This document shows positions 28,701 through 37,692 of a stretch of 64,000 nt of DNA, in pieces; within the stretch, counting starts at the first letter, position 1, and the number at the start of each line of letters is the position of its first letter. The DNA is from Symsagittifera roscoffensis (Eukaryota > Xenacoelomorpha > Acoela > Convolutidae), in contig NC_087066.1 of the NCBI RefSeq assembly GCF_963678635.1, positions 54,016,312-54,080,311 of the forward strand, read 5' to 3'. Both the position numbers and the translations under genes were made by a program. The notes beneath the pieces are model-generated. The model had not been told where the DNA came from. It searched no databases and worked only from the letters and a program-made list of their open reading frames with translations.

Positions 28701-31700
28701 GTGGTGAAGGTGATCTTCGTATTGTCACCAGGCTACGCTGCGTTGCCTGAACCCCTTCAATTTGTGTACACAATGGTCACGACGATAGCAGAGGGGATAT
28801 TTAACGTGATAATTCCTGCCCCAAACAGAGTGGTGGACCCGGACAAGTACTATCCGTCCCGATCTGAGCTTCCCGCCGTTTGGGCTGAAATCTCGAATGC
28901 CATACAGGGGCTCAGAGATTGTAGCACAACTCGGTTGGTGCTAGATGAAGTTCTGGGGTTGGAGCTGTCCAACTTCGCAAGATTATTGAAGCTAAGACCA
29001 GGGGTAGGTGACGATCATCTATTAGTACAACAGGTGGCTGATGATCTCTGGTTGAGACAGATGGATCAGGCTGAGAATGAGCATGGAAGGATGATCAGAA
29101 AGAACATGACGTCAGCAGAAGAGGACCTCATGGCAATGGCTTTGCGTACGAAGCCACACAACAACATATGGTTGTATCTGTCACCGAGGCTGTGCACCTT
29201 GGGTGAGGACGCGTTTGAGCATGCGCCGGCAATAATTAAAGAGATACACGTGTATCTGAAGAATCTATTTAATGCCCGGGAGTTGACTGGAGGCAAGATG
29301 TTGAAACTGATGCAAGACGTAAACACGATGTCGCTGGATAAGTTCCAAGCTGACGTGCTGGCCACAAAGGCACAGTACGAACGATCAGATGCTATCTTGG
29401 GTGGAATGGGAGTGGGATGGACGCCATCTTTCCTATCGACGTGCTATCCGAGGGCATCTAGGAACCTGATCGCGAGTTTCGTCAAAGACATCAGGAAGTT
29501 GTCGATTGGCCTGGTGCTAGCCTTATACGTGACATTTGGTCATGAAAACTTTGTGAAAGGACCGGCAAACCTCTTTACCCAAGCGTTGGCAGATTTGAGA
29601 TTGGATGGACTCCTGACTCTGATTGCCATGACCTACGGTCGACTGGGAGACTTGCTTGTGCTGTTGCGTTACCCTGAACAACTACAGGGACCCAGTCGTG
29701 AGTTCAATGCACAGTTGGAAACCGCCTCGCTCAAGAAGATGAAAGACTGGAGGACTCTCCTGCTTCAATACCTCTTGCAACAGAACAGAAGCGTCACGGG
29801 AGAAGACAAGGTGGCGACGAACGCAGGCGAATGCAAGCAATATTGTGGCATGCCCTTACTAACAGACTTAGCTGTCATGATGCGGATTGATCCGTTGGCT
29901 CTGGTCCACGGACTGAGGGAATTCGTCACAGTGGTGTATGGACCGGTGATGTCCTTTGCGTTCCCGGATGTGCAAGTTAAAGCGTACAGGAATTCAGTGT
30001 TGTACGTCAACCTGGTCTCAGTAGTGGATTGTTCCGTGCTGAATTGGGTAGAGCAGAGTGAACTGAGAAAGCTGGCTAGCGATGATAGGCTATTCGGAAG
30101 AATAGCAGAGCCAGGTTGGGTGTTGATGGACTTCAACAACCACTTCAAATGCCGAATGGGCCGTGAGGATCTTTCCCACATCCAGTTTAACCCAAAACTC
30201 TGGAATTTGAGACCAGTGGTGAAAGATACAGGAGAGGCTGTGGTAGTACCTCAATTGCCGGGAGCCTATGCCCATGCGAAAGAGAATCAACAAACATGGC
30301 TTCCTGGGTCCAGGCCGCTGCCGGACCAATGCCATCGATATCCACCGATAAGGAGGATGTTGTTGGGAGTCACATCTCCCATCATTGCCCCTCGTATCGG
30401 AGCAGCTCGTGACGCAGAGAAGAGAATGCTGAAGTGGAGTGGAGGGATGGAGCCGCGCTTCATCAGCTGGAACGCTGCCGCTGCGCATACGTTTGACTTC
30501 TCATTCCCCGATGCCTGGAGCAGGAAAAAGATCAAGGCACTACCCTCCAGGAGACCAGAGGTCTCGGCTGAAACGTGGAACGAAGTATATTCTTCAGCGG
30601 ATGACTTATCGAGACTGAAATGGTCAGGAGAAGCGAAAGTGGTGATGCTGGAGGTGGCAAGGGAGAGCAGAGGAGGCTCATATATAACGATAGAAGATCT
30701 GGCCCCACATGGCGAGGAGTTGGTAGAGTTCCTGGTCGATGATGAATTGTTTTATCATGCAGGAGACATGGCCGTACCGGCTCGGCCGGATTCGGGCACA
30801 GACGCGCGACAAGGACCCTCGGGACCTAGGCCGAAACCTGATGCGGACGACGATGAAGTGATGGATCAGGACGATAACGATGATGGGACCGGAAGTAAGA
30901 CGGAGAAAACGGGAGAGACCGATCTAGGAGCGTTGGAAAGGGACTTGCTAGAGTACCGGTTCAGTGAAGATGACGATGGGGAAGTCGATGGGAGTTTATT
31001 GTTAATGGCACCATCGTCCTTCATGTCTCCTACAAAGGAGGCGTCGGCCGATCTATCTCCGATAGACCCAATAAGCCAGGCTAGAGAGTGCCGAAGCAGG
31101 GATCCGCAGAAACTGCTTTATGAATCACCAAGGAGGAGGAAAATCGAAGAGTCAATGAAGATATCGTTCCTCAGCACATTACCAGAAGAAGAATGGGAAA
31201 GATATCAAATGGAGTTGGAAGGCAAGACAGGAGCAATCTGGAGCCGAGTAAACTTCATGGAGAAATCTTGGGACGTGATAAGGCGATATGGGACGCAGTC
31301 CATAATGAAGGTGGGATTGAACCAACCCATCATGCGTGAGGTCCTGGAGAAAATAGTGAGCTCCATGGAGTCGGATGTTCTGACCGAGTCAGTAACAGAA
31401 GACAGTGCCGATGATCAGCATGTTGCAAAGAAATTACCTGTCAGACGAGCCAGGAAAGGGCTGAAGCGACTAAAAGGGAAAACAGGAAGTCGAGCCATGA
31501 ACCCGAGAGTGGTGAAGTCGAGAGCCAGCGCAGTGGTGACCTCTTTAACGAGCGCAGGTCGTTCAGGCGAGAGCGGGCAAGGAGATAGTACAACACTGAC
31601 AGGGGGAGAAAAAGAGAATCTGATACCCCCTATGCTCTTGGCAGGTCTGACCGTAACCGCCACTAGATCGAAGAAGACGGCGCGAACCCTGGCAGACACT

Positions 31701-34643
31701 AAGTTACAAATGGAAGTCATCAGTCAATGTGGATCTGGAGGACTTGAAGATTATAGGCCCTCGCGGATCAACATGGCCACATTGAAACTGGAAGGACAAC
31801 TCGACGTGGTCGAGTACAGTCGAATAACTGTGCCGGAATCGGTCCACATGGGAGATCCGGCAGGGGGTTATGTGGAGATGTTGAAAGCGAGGAACTCCGC
31901 GAGAGGGCACCTGATGGCTTGGAGCGAGAAGAGAGCCATGCAAGAATATTTGAAGGGGCTTACGGAGAACTCTAACTTCAATCGAAAAGAGTATGGCACA
32001 GTAATGTCATCAGAAGCGAACGAAATTGGATTGGAAAAACTGCTAGAGATTTCTTGGAGGGCGGCCCTCCAGAAATACTTCGATGAGACGATGAATGCAC
32101 CTGCGACGGTAGCAGCATACCTGGCTCATCCTTGCGTGAGAACTGATCTGCAAGTACGGTTGGCTTGGTGCTTGATGGGCATCAAAAAGGCGGAGTATGA
32201 AGCCAGTAATGACTCGAAATCACGAGAACAGGAGCTAGAGTTAATGGAAGCTCTACGAGCATTGATTTCGAAAGACGATTCAGCGATAGCATGGGCTAAG
32301 CGTAAGGATGCCCTTTGCTTTGTCAGGTTCGTAGTGGATCGCATCCCCACTCCTGTGTTGGGAGAATGTATAAAGATCATTCGGCAAAAGGGAGTTGATT
32401 GCGAAAGGAACTTCCTTAGGGCACTCCTAGAGCTATATCAGGACATGCCATTGACCGTGCCAAGCAAGAAGTCGAATGATATGGAAAGCTATCGCAAGTT
32501 GGAAGAGGTGAGAAGATACTCCAACAAAGAATTGAGAGTGAGCAGAGACTTGATTGAAGCGGCCAGAGGACAAAAGGAGTTTGCAACGCTAGGGAAATTG
32601 AAGTCGTGCCAATACGTGTCTGGCATACCGGGGATGGCGTATAATCCTTTCGTGAACGAAGAAGCCAGGGAAGCATACTTCGACTACGAGCAAGTCACAG
32701 TGCTCAACTTCTGGGTTGAACGGATTAAGGAAATTGGAATGTTGATGGTGGAACAACCCAAGCTTGGAATTATTTTGGAAGAACGAGTAGTCGAGCCCTC
32801 GATTCCCGAGCTAAAAGGGCAAGTGAGTTTTGATTGTGGTTCTTGGGACGGTCCCTTGAAAACCAGTCTAGTAGTGATGTGGGAACTCATGAAACCTTCC
32901 TGGTGTCCCCATCCTAACGCAGGCTTAATCTGGGACATGACCGCGGATGTCATGTTAGAACGGGATGATGATGCGAGTTTACATGATCTGGCCATGATAC
33001 ATCACCTGCTGGCCATGAGATTGACGAAGAAGAAGAGCAACCCGTCCACGGAGCTGTCCGAGGAAGGTACATCGAGTAATTGGTTGAAGCAAGGCACATG
33101 CTTGGCTCAACACAGTGGGATGGAAGGACATGTTTGCAACATGGGACACTGCCTGATTACGCTGAGCGAGCAGCATCGACAACTGGCACGATTGTACGGA
33201 AGATTGAGCATGTCAGATAAGAGTGCCATGGAGTTGGTCGCAGACTGCCATGGGGTGACGGACGTAAACCTGATCACAGCCTTGGGATTTTGCAGCATGA
33301 CGAGTTCGATAGAATCGCTCGAGCGCTTGGAGCGTGCCCATGAGCTAGTGACGTCCCTCAGCGTGGAAATATCCCCTGGAGCATTACAAACAGAGCAAAA
33401 GATTGGAGGCTGGCGAGAAGCCCTAGAGAATGAAATGAATCTGAAGGATAGTGAAGCCTATCACAGACCTACTGGTTCAAAATATATGGTGGGTTCAAGC
33501 TCAGCGCCGTATTGTAATAGCAAGTATCCTACGCACATGGTAGTGATGGATGCGAGGACGCAACAAGTGTTGGTTGACCAACTTTTCTCTGTGCCAAAGT
33601 GCGTGAGGTTGGCCAGAATGTCAGAGAGGTCATATGACTTGTTGGCAAAGATCTTTCGGGCAGTCCCGAAGAGATCCGAAGGCGAGTTGCAAGACGTTGT
33701 GGGTGAAGAGTTCATGAGACTGAACGAAGGCAACGTGAGTGAGTTCCAGAAACAGAAAGCGAGTGGAGCGATACCCACTGAATTCCCCACCATAGAAGAG
33801 AAAGACGATTTACATAGAATCCTGATGGAAGTGGAACCGTTATTGGGAGCCTCAGGGTATCGGACCCGAAGGAACATAGTGAGAACCCATGGGGAGTATC
33901 CTTGCCACTGCTTGGCGCAGACGTTGTGGTACCCTAAACGCGGGAATCTGATCCTAGTCTGGGACGTGGAGGAGTTGTACTCCACGGGGTTGCCCGATCA
34001 GAATCAACAAGTGTCAATCGTGGTGGTTAGCGCCATGCTAGCAGTGAGATGGTTGGAGGCTAACGCGGACACAAGTGAGCAGGAGACGGCCGTGCCGACT
34101 CCTGAACAGTTGAGCAACGTTAAAATGAGTCGTGAATTGGATCTTTTCAGAACCACCTGCAAGGTTCTGAGAATACCTAAAGCCATTGAAAGAATATGGT
34201 CAAGGCAAAGATTGATGCCTTGGTTCCGTACAGTGATGACATCTTGGATGTATGAACGCGCGAAGCGTCACATGTCAAGGAATACGGAAGCCTATCAATC
34301 TTTCCAGCTAGATATAGGACCAGGAGCCTATAAACGAGCATTCTTGACGCACAGAAACGCGGTCACCACAGCGGTGAAGCGGGTAGCTGGAACGCCTTGT
34401 GTTACTGAAGATGAGAAGAAAGAGGTCTTAAGAGCTGACCTAGAACGAAACGTGAGCCTGTGTCTTCACAACAGCTTTTGCAGGAACCGGGAGCAGAAGG
34501 TGAATGTGGACTTGCTACCTTGTTGCAAACCGAGGCTGTTGGAACAGGAGGGTTGGGGCACGGCCCGCAACTCTCTGGACATGTTAGAGAAAGTTCTGGA
34601 AGACAGTGACGCTGAACATCAGGATGGAGAAATGATGGAGTGA
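25776..34643 (+). CDS. Giant third-ORF protein (2955 aa) with SGNH/GDSL esterase domain
   Basis: Occupies the env position. Residues about 120-150 hold basic clusters AKRQRD and PLKRVRV (likely nuclear signal), followed by a coiled coil (about 152-222). An SGNH hydrolase domain spans about 398-570: block I LIIGDSLVRDL (Ser404), block II FGGAS (Gly424/425), block III LGTNDVS (Asn453), and DGVH (Asp547, His550). All catalytic positions of the family are present, so esterase or lipase-type activity is plausible. A second related but degenerate domain (about 870-1045) keeps AGSNDHLQ (Asn927) but lacks a clear Ser or DxxH. Residues 1045-1650 are alpha-helical without recognisable fold; about 1665-1745 is acidic; about 1885-1920 is strongly basic (RRARKGLKRLKGK). 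The last 900 residues are unrecognised, with several Cys/His pairs. No signal peptide or membrane segment is evident, so it is not a typical Env. Confidence 0.85.
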   Translation: MGDTNELMEFLSASLGATLDEIYQRLIDCDFTREDPGLAMFVVALLNALGREGRGNRPTEVVLMLAFGESGTAERGRNRLMRWRRGEMSGHDLAREPGLGEQRDHRLGEMPLPVQPAQPLIGAKRQRDGPGPSHSVDSPTAAPPLKRVRVSEIEIQTSETIETLEKKERDQSELCAKLQEYRAIARERDEWKKKFEDLQVAYKEDEIKHLKELYMAKVSQVSPEILASMRSSEGSNDTRPRTTAQELCASRGPEVLDLRASRGPEAPQQTRPSASSQRFTIPDPSDTYLAPQFQESFNQVARAAMDEINRGTERTLARIVPSQRRDHSSNSSERATRTIACSAPGGVFEKSRVVDIRKNLMARHQFTQVAAEHPRACLNDMSWNPATNDQVIPPGSRHLIIGDSLVRDLNEIFVYGHTTILSFGGASVAQVIKMMEFQSEDHLDTLIIMLGTNDVSRAPVTPENKWEPLLVCLLNELKEKYRPKLVILCTIPPNPLVGTIAADFMNGNVTRWDEMTRSLVRNNPGELRLLDLENMLRMTDHIELTRDGVHFNTQRGRHWINDVFQTQLREVEQESRATGSLARTNLTGGSRIRATVPESLANRLGPLATETVGAATVAPSSNVRDRLGTAPPPRPQSIGSRLGRSVEQNNRNNSQTASRRNDSPATTNPASTAGPSTSTVPAEGIESGSRLLWNRSDPSHWGQYKTDMSAKLSMNTLTCREDAMRMTGGESPTVSRLYRIPGVDWLLAEQEKFSSSTSLRHVDLDGLPHDNTFGPLNTRSLTDVRDRTRERTPPVRKGKFQTENKPNNKHHKMYRQFAKPPGQTPGEYSRDYPRTTTVVGDDKRYGNLKAPIGDGLFAAYDPLDMKAAKYLVVAGSDYLYTPRSLFWPDVIFLTAPKLDWGQAIGMMISVRRVVSMEPQVIVVAGSNDHLQSRGLLSRLTDGSIPSNEVIGEAIMTLLSAMAEVEAAARQRFTMNVVKVIFVLSPGYAALPEPLQFVYTMVTTIAEGIFNVIIPAPNRVVDPDKYYPSRSELPAVWAEISNAIQGLRDCSTTRLVLDEVLGLELSNFARLLKLRPGVGDDHLLVQQVADDLWLRQMDQAENEHGRMIRKNMTSAEEDLMAMALRTKPHNNIWLYLSPRLCTLGEDAFEHAPAIIKEIHVYLKNLFNARELTGGKMLKLMQDVNTMSLDKFQADVLATKAQYERSDAILGGMGVGWTPSFLSTCYPRASRNLIASFVKDIRKLSIGLVLALYVTFGHENFVKGPANLFTQALADLRLDGLLTLIAMTYGRLGDLLVLLRYPEQLQGPSREFNAQLETASLKKMKDWRTLLLQYLLQQNRSVTGEDKVATNAGECKQYCGMPLLTDLAVMMRIDPLALVHGLREFVTVVYGPVMSFAFPDVQVKAYRNSVLYVNLVSVVDCSVLNWVEQSELRKLASDDRLFGRIAEPGWVLMDFNNHFKCRMGREDLSHIQFNPKLWNLRPVVKDTGEAVVVPQLPGAYAHAKENQQTWLPGSRPLPDQCHRYPPIRRMLLGVTSPIIAPRIGAARDAEKRMLKWSGGMEPRFISWNAAAAHTFDFSFPDAWSRKKIKALPSRRPEVSAETWNEVYSSADDLSRLKWSGEAKVVMLEVARESRGGSYITIEDLAPHGEELVEFLVDDELFYHAGDMAVPARPDSGTDARQGPSGPRPKPDADDDEVMDQDDNDDGTGSKTEKTGETDLGALERDLLEYRFSEDDDGEVDGSLLLMAPSSFMSPTKEASADLSPIDPISQARECRSRDPQKLLYESPRRRKIEESMKISFLSTLPEEEWERYQMELEGKTGAIWSRVNFMEKSWDVIRRYGTQSIMKVGLNQPIMREVLEKIVSSMESDVLTESVTEDSADDQHVAKKLPVRRARKGLKRLKGKTGSRAMNPRVVKSRASAVVTSLTSAGRSGESGQGDSTTLTGGEKENLIPPMLLAGLTVTATRSKKTARTLADTKLQMEVISQCGSGGLEDYRPSRINMATLKLEGQLDVVEYSRITVPESVHMGDPAGGYVEMLKARNSARGHLMAWSEKRAMQEYLKGLTENSNFNRKEYGTVMSSEANEIGLEKLLEISWRAALQKYFDETMNAPATVAAYLAHPCVRTDLQVRLAWCLMGIKKAEYEASNDSKSREQELELMEALRALISKDDSAIAWAKRKDALCFVRFVVDRIPTPVLGECIKIIRQKGVDCERNFLRALLELYQDMPLTVPSKKSNDMESYRKLEEVRRYSNKELRVSRDLIEAARGQKEFATLGKLKSCQYVSGIPGMAYNPFVNEEAREAYFDYEQVTVLNFWVERIKEIGMLMVEQPKLGIILEERVVEPSIPELKGQVSFDCGSWDGPLKTSLVVMWELMKPSWCPHPNAGLIWDMTADVMLERDDDASLHDLAMIHHLLAMRLTKKKSNPSTELSEEGTSSNWLKQGTCLAQHSGMEGHVCNMGHCLITLSEQHRQLARLYGRLSMSDKSAMELVADCHGVTDVNLITALGFCSMTSSIESLERLERAHELVTSLSVEISPGALQTEQKIGGWREALENEMNLKDSEAYHRPTGSKYMVGSSSAPYCNSKYPTHMVVMDARTQQVLVDQLFSVPKCVRLARMSERSYDLLAKIFRAVPKRSEGELQDVVGEEFMRLNEGNVSEFQKQKASGAIPTEFPTIEEKDDLHRILMEVEPLLGASGYRTRRNIVRTHGEYPCHCLAQTLWYPKRGNLILVWDVEELYSTGLPDQNQQVSIVVVSAMLAVRWLEANADTSEQETAVPTPEQLSNVKMSRELDLFRTTCKVLRIPKAIERIWSRQRLMPWFRTVMTSWMYERAKRHMSRNTEAYQSFQLDIGPGAYKRAFLTHRNAVTTAVKRVAGTPCVTEDEKKEVLRADLERNVSLCLHNSFCRNREQKVNVDLLPCCKPRLLEQEGWGTARNSLDMLEKVLEDSDAEHQDGEMME

Positions 34644-34651
34644 AGATGACC

Positions 34652-34678
34652 AAAGAAAAGAAGAGAAGGAGAGAAAAA
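34652..34678 (+). promoter_or_regulatory. Polypurine tract of element 2
   Basis: 27 consecutive purines immediately after the third ORF and 2 nt before a TG that can begin the 3' LTR. This is the expected primer site for plus-strand DNA. Confidence 0.6.
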
Positions 34679-34844
34679 CTTGATTGTAATTGTGTGCTAA
34701 AACTTGAACAAATCAACCAAGTTTTGATTATTGAACTTGTTAAACTTTTTGTTTTGATTAAGTTTGGTCAGACCAAACTTTGAAAATGTTGCAATTGTTA
34801 AAATTGTTGAAATTGTTGATTTTAGTTACTACTATCTATGTATG

Positions 34845-34853
34845 TATATAAGG
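34845..34853 (+). promoter_or_regulatory. TATA box in LTR
   Basis: TATATAAGG about 165 nt into the LTR. Transcription would start around 34875-34885 and, in the lost 5' copy, drive the element. Confidence 0.5.
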
Positions 34854-35388
34854 AGCATAGGTGAGTATATTTACCTATTTATTCCCGACTGAAGTTTTTA
34901 ACCTGTGTAAGACACAAATTCACTGTGCGGCGACATGGTAAGCTTGAGTAAATTCGCTCGAGAAGGGTGGGTAACTCAATAGCTTTCCTAGCCACAGAGT
35001 TTCTTAGTTTTAATATTGAAAGGACTGCATAAATGACTAATTATACTTGGTGAGTGAAGTTAAGTTAATTTTAACAGGTGCGTGGCCGTGCCACGTCCCA
35101 CTTTTTAATCACAAAGAGCGAAAAGAAGTTTTATAACAAGACGACGTAGGTAGTCAGAAAAGAAATTTTATCTAGGACACTCCTCATGGTGCAAATTTTG
35201 TGAAAATGTTGAAAGGCAGTGAGATGTAGTACGATGCCATTTGTGAACACGTAGTAAGTTGAAGTGGAGTAGATAAATTTCATTTTCTTATGCGATTTGT
35301 AAGATTGGTTACAGAAAACTGGATACCTACTTGACGATAACCCGGTGTTGTGCGATCAATAGGGACATTGATGGAGACTTGTCCGGGG

Positions 35389-35401
35389 AGTATGTGCCAT
35401 T
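35389..35401 (+). repeat. TTGTCCGGGGAGT motif in the 3' LTR
   Basis: Non-coding copy of the motif found in the pol linker and macro-like ORF, with the same upstream GGGAC-N3-GATGGA context as 24714. Confidence 0.7.
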
Positions 35402-35571
35402 CTGCCGGATGACACAGCACAACCTTCCCGCGACAGAAAAAAGAGTGACTAAAGGCCTTATGAACAGAAAAGTGTTGCGACGGAGGGTCAGAATGTTCTA
35501 GAATTTTTATTTTTAAAATTTCGATTGGAAGAAGAACATTTCTGAGAAATAGAAAAAAGACGGCCATTTTG

Positions 35572-35577
35572 AATAAA
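35572..35577 (+). terminator. Polyadenylation signal AATAAA in LTR
   Basis: AATAAA in the middle of the LTR, about 700 nt after the predicted start site. Would define R and U5. Confidence 0.4.
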
Positions 35578-36278
35578 AAAGACGAAAATCAGAACCACGA
35601 TATAGATTGTGAAGAACAGTTGTATCAGAGACAGAAAAACACGGAGCCTCTTATCGTGGCAAGAACACACGATAAGGACCTTAGCGACAGATATTTGTGG
35701 AGACGGAGGCTTCAGTGGGGGGAAGAGAAATACCACGGAACCCTCCCGGGACACGAAATATAGGAGATAAGAGTTTTATCTCAAGAAAATCACGGGAGCG
35801 GAGGCTTGGTCCCCCAGAGACTGTTATATGTGAAGGGACTGGGTAAACTGACTATAACAGCTGCTGTAATGTCCTAGATCTTAATTAACACCGTTATTAT
35901 TTAATATTTCAGAGCATGAGTAGATAGAAAAAGGAAAGGGTCAATCCATCTCCAATGGATTTAATATAAAACTGTCACACAAAAACATATAGAAATAGGT
36001 GGTTCGAGCCGTGTTTTTAATGACAATCACGTAGTCTGAGGATCCGAGACTCAGCTATGTGGTTGTGTTCGCATGCAAACGAAAGCTGATCAAAAGTCGT
36101 TTGACTGATGGCCTAAAAATGGTAACTTTTTACTTTGCCCTAGACAGACCAGAAAATCAACTGGCAAGGTCGAGACGGTGAAAAACGAGTAGAATTAAGG
36201 TAACTGACGCCTGCCAGTCGTTAATAGGTACTTTTTCTACGCTCCGTCGCTGTGTGATATTTGGGCGAATGTTACATA

Positions 36279-37023
36279 CGCAAGCGGCGTTCGCAATCTG
36301 TATTGCCAGGGAGATTCTGTTTTAAAAAGCTGCCTGCTCTGGGTTCCTCGGTGCATATGCTTAGGTTCTTACAAAGCTTGTTCAAAAAAATTTGTGCTGT
36401 GGCCGGCCGCGCCCTGAATCTCAAAAGCTAGCGGTTGAAAAAGATATCCATCATCTACAAGATCTTTATACTTGTCATTTTTTCGCCCTTCCGCTTCAGC
36501 GGCAGCTGTACCAGGGTTACAAACAGACCCGTCATTAATCCTACAAGGAGCCAAAGAGTCTACCAACGTTACATCCCATAAGAGCTCCTTCCCAACAGCC
36601 CATGGAAGGAGCGTCAAACCGTCTGGTCGCTTCTGATCGGTCATGTAGAGGTGTCGTGGTTCTAAAACAGACGGAATGTGAATAGGAGATGAACTCTGCT
36701 TTATAAGGGCATTCAAGTTTGAATGCCTAGAGAATATCCCTGCGCTTTTGAGGCAAGAAAGACCATGCCAACCATACTCGGTAACGTCTTTTCCGCACAC
36801 GCATTTATGCCGTTCGCATATTTTTGAGCCTAATCGAAGTCCTATCGCAATTCTGAAGTGTTGGTTTGACAGTTTCAACCTTAAATTTTTGCACGGGATG
36901 ACGTTCATTCATTGGGAGCCAAATCTATCTGGGAACGCTTTGAATCTTTTCACGTCCGTTGCCTCGAGTCGTACAATCAAGTCTGCAATTCCGCTGTCAA
37001 AAATTGGCTCTGTCCTAGACTAA
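36279..37023 (-). pseudogene. Non-LTR retrotransposon tail with restriction-like endonuclease, copy 1
   Basis: The open part (36369-36908) shows a Cys/His finger CVCGKDVTEYGWHGLSC, then RHSNLNALIK and the nuclease core KRPDGLTLLPW ... LLWDVTLVDSLA. This matches the CCHC plus PD-(D/E)XK-like restriction-like endonuclease at the C-terminus of R2/NeSL-type non-LTR elements, which nicks target DNA. The frame continues upstream to about 37023 through one TGA (just before 36908, at a position where Trp would be natural) with FDSGIADLIVRLEATDVKRF. There is no RT in front of it. Element 2 lies directly against its downstream end. Confidence 0.7.
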
Positions 37024-37690
37024 TTGTCAAAAGTTGGATTTCATAGCCTAATTGTTGTGATAAACTTATTAAATAGATGCTATGATGACGGGGATTGTGC
37101 ACGCTTGAAGAGTGCTCAAATTTCACCGTGTACATCCTGCAACGCAGCCGTGAAGAAGCAAGACGAAGGAGTGCAATGCGATAGATGTGGCGAGTGGTGG
37201 CATCGGGCGTGTACGGACATCCCGCAGCAGATTTGCGAGCATCTATTATCGGTTCGTGGGATTATATGGGCCTGTGCAAACTGCCTTGACGATGCCAAGA
37301 CAGCAATGAAGACGTCCATTCGAGAGAAGTCTATTGAAACGTTTCTAGAATCTATCAAAACTGAAGTCACCAATCTTAAAGCAGCTATTGTATCCACTGA
37401 TACTAAGACAACAGTAAATGGCCACACAGCAACGCCTGTTACAACTGATGATCAAGTTAAAATGGGAATAAGAATAAATGGCGTGCCTGAACCTTCCAAC
37501 CAGAAATTGCATAACAGAATGCATACAGACATTCAAGCGGTCAGAAAAGTTATGGAGTATTTGGGAGAGCCTGTCAATGAGCCTATTAGTGATTCTTTTC
37601 GGCTGAAAAGTATCGATCTGATGCTACCAGGCCGAGAACCTTGCTCGTGCGGTTTGAGAATCTATGGCTGGTTCGTAAGTTGCGGCCCGG
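37024..37690 (+). pseudogene. ORF1 with PHD finger, truncated
   Basis: Residues about 35-86 carry a C4-H-C3 PHD pattern: CTSCNAAV, then CDRCGEWWHRACTDI, then WACANC. A helical segment follows (TFLESIKTEVTNLKAAIV) and then MGIRINGVPEP. PHD fingers occur in ORF1 proteins of several animal CR1-like elements, where chromatin reading may guide insertion. The frame runs into the minisatellite at about 37690 and is cut there. No solid ATG is seen at the start. Confidence 0.65.
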
Positions 37691-37692
37691 GT

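Larger units (their letters stand above)
12623..36276 (+). mobile_element. Element 2: giant Ty3/Gypsy retrotransposon with SGNH-esterase third ORF
   Basis: Order: 5' LTR remnant, primer site, 3.1-kb structured leader, Gag-protease, RT-RNase H, linker, integrase, macro-like domain, a 2955-codon third ORF, purine tract, 3' LTR. The last 83 nt before the primer side (12653-12735) recur without any difference at 36196-36278, tying both ends together. With a complete 5' LTR the element would be about 25 kb, far above the usual 5-8 kb of Ty3/Gypsy elements. It appears inserted beside the first RLE relic (36279 onward). Gag-pol has several breaks; the third ORF has none. Confidence 0.85.
34681..36276 (+). 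repeat. Candidate 3' LTR of element 2 (about 1.6 kb)
   Basis: Starts TGATTGTAATTG after the purine tract and ends GAATGTTACA. It holds TATATAAGG (34845-34853), a possible donor ATG|GTAAGC (34938), AATAAA (35572-35577) and stems CTTATCGTG / CACGATAAG (35650-35676), GAGATAA / TTATCTC (35764-35782) and CTGTTATA / TATAACAG (35821-35860). Only its last 83 nt can be compared with the 5' end, so the left boundary is inferred. Confidence 0.55.

Noticed and set aside
12648-36276. ACATA as target-site duplication of element 2
   Set aside because: ACATA precedes 12653 and follows GAATGTT at 36271, but it also follows the 5' LTR copy internally. With the 5' end truncated the match is uninterpretable.
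12653-36278. 83-nt terminal repeats as the complete LTRs of element 2
   Set aside because: A purine tract, TATA box and AATAAA lie 0.6-1.6 kb before the 3' copy, and the 5' copy abuts an assembly gap with partial homology continuing. A truncated long LTR fits better.
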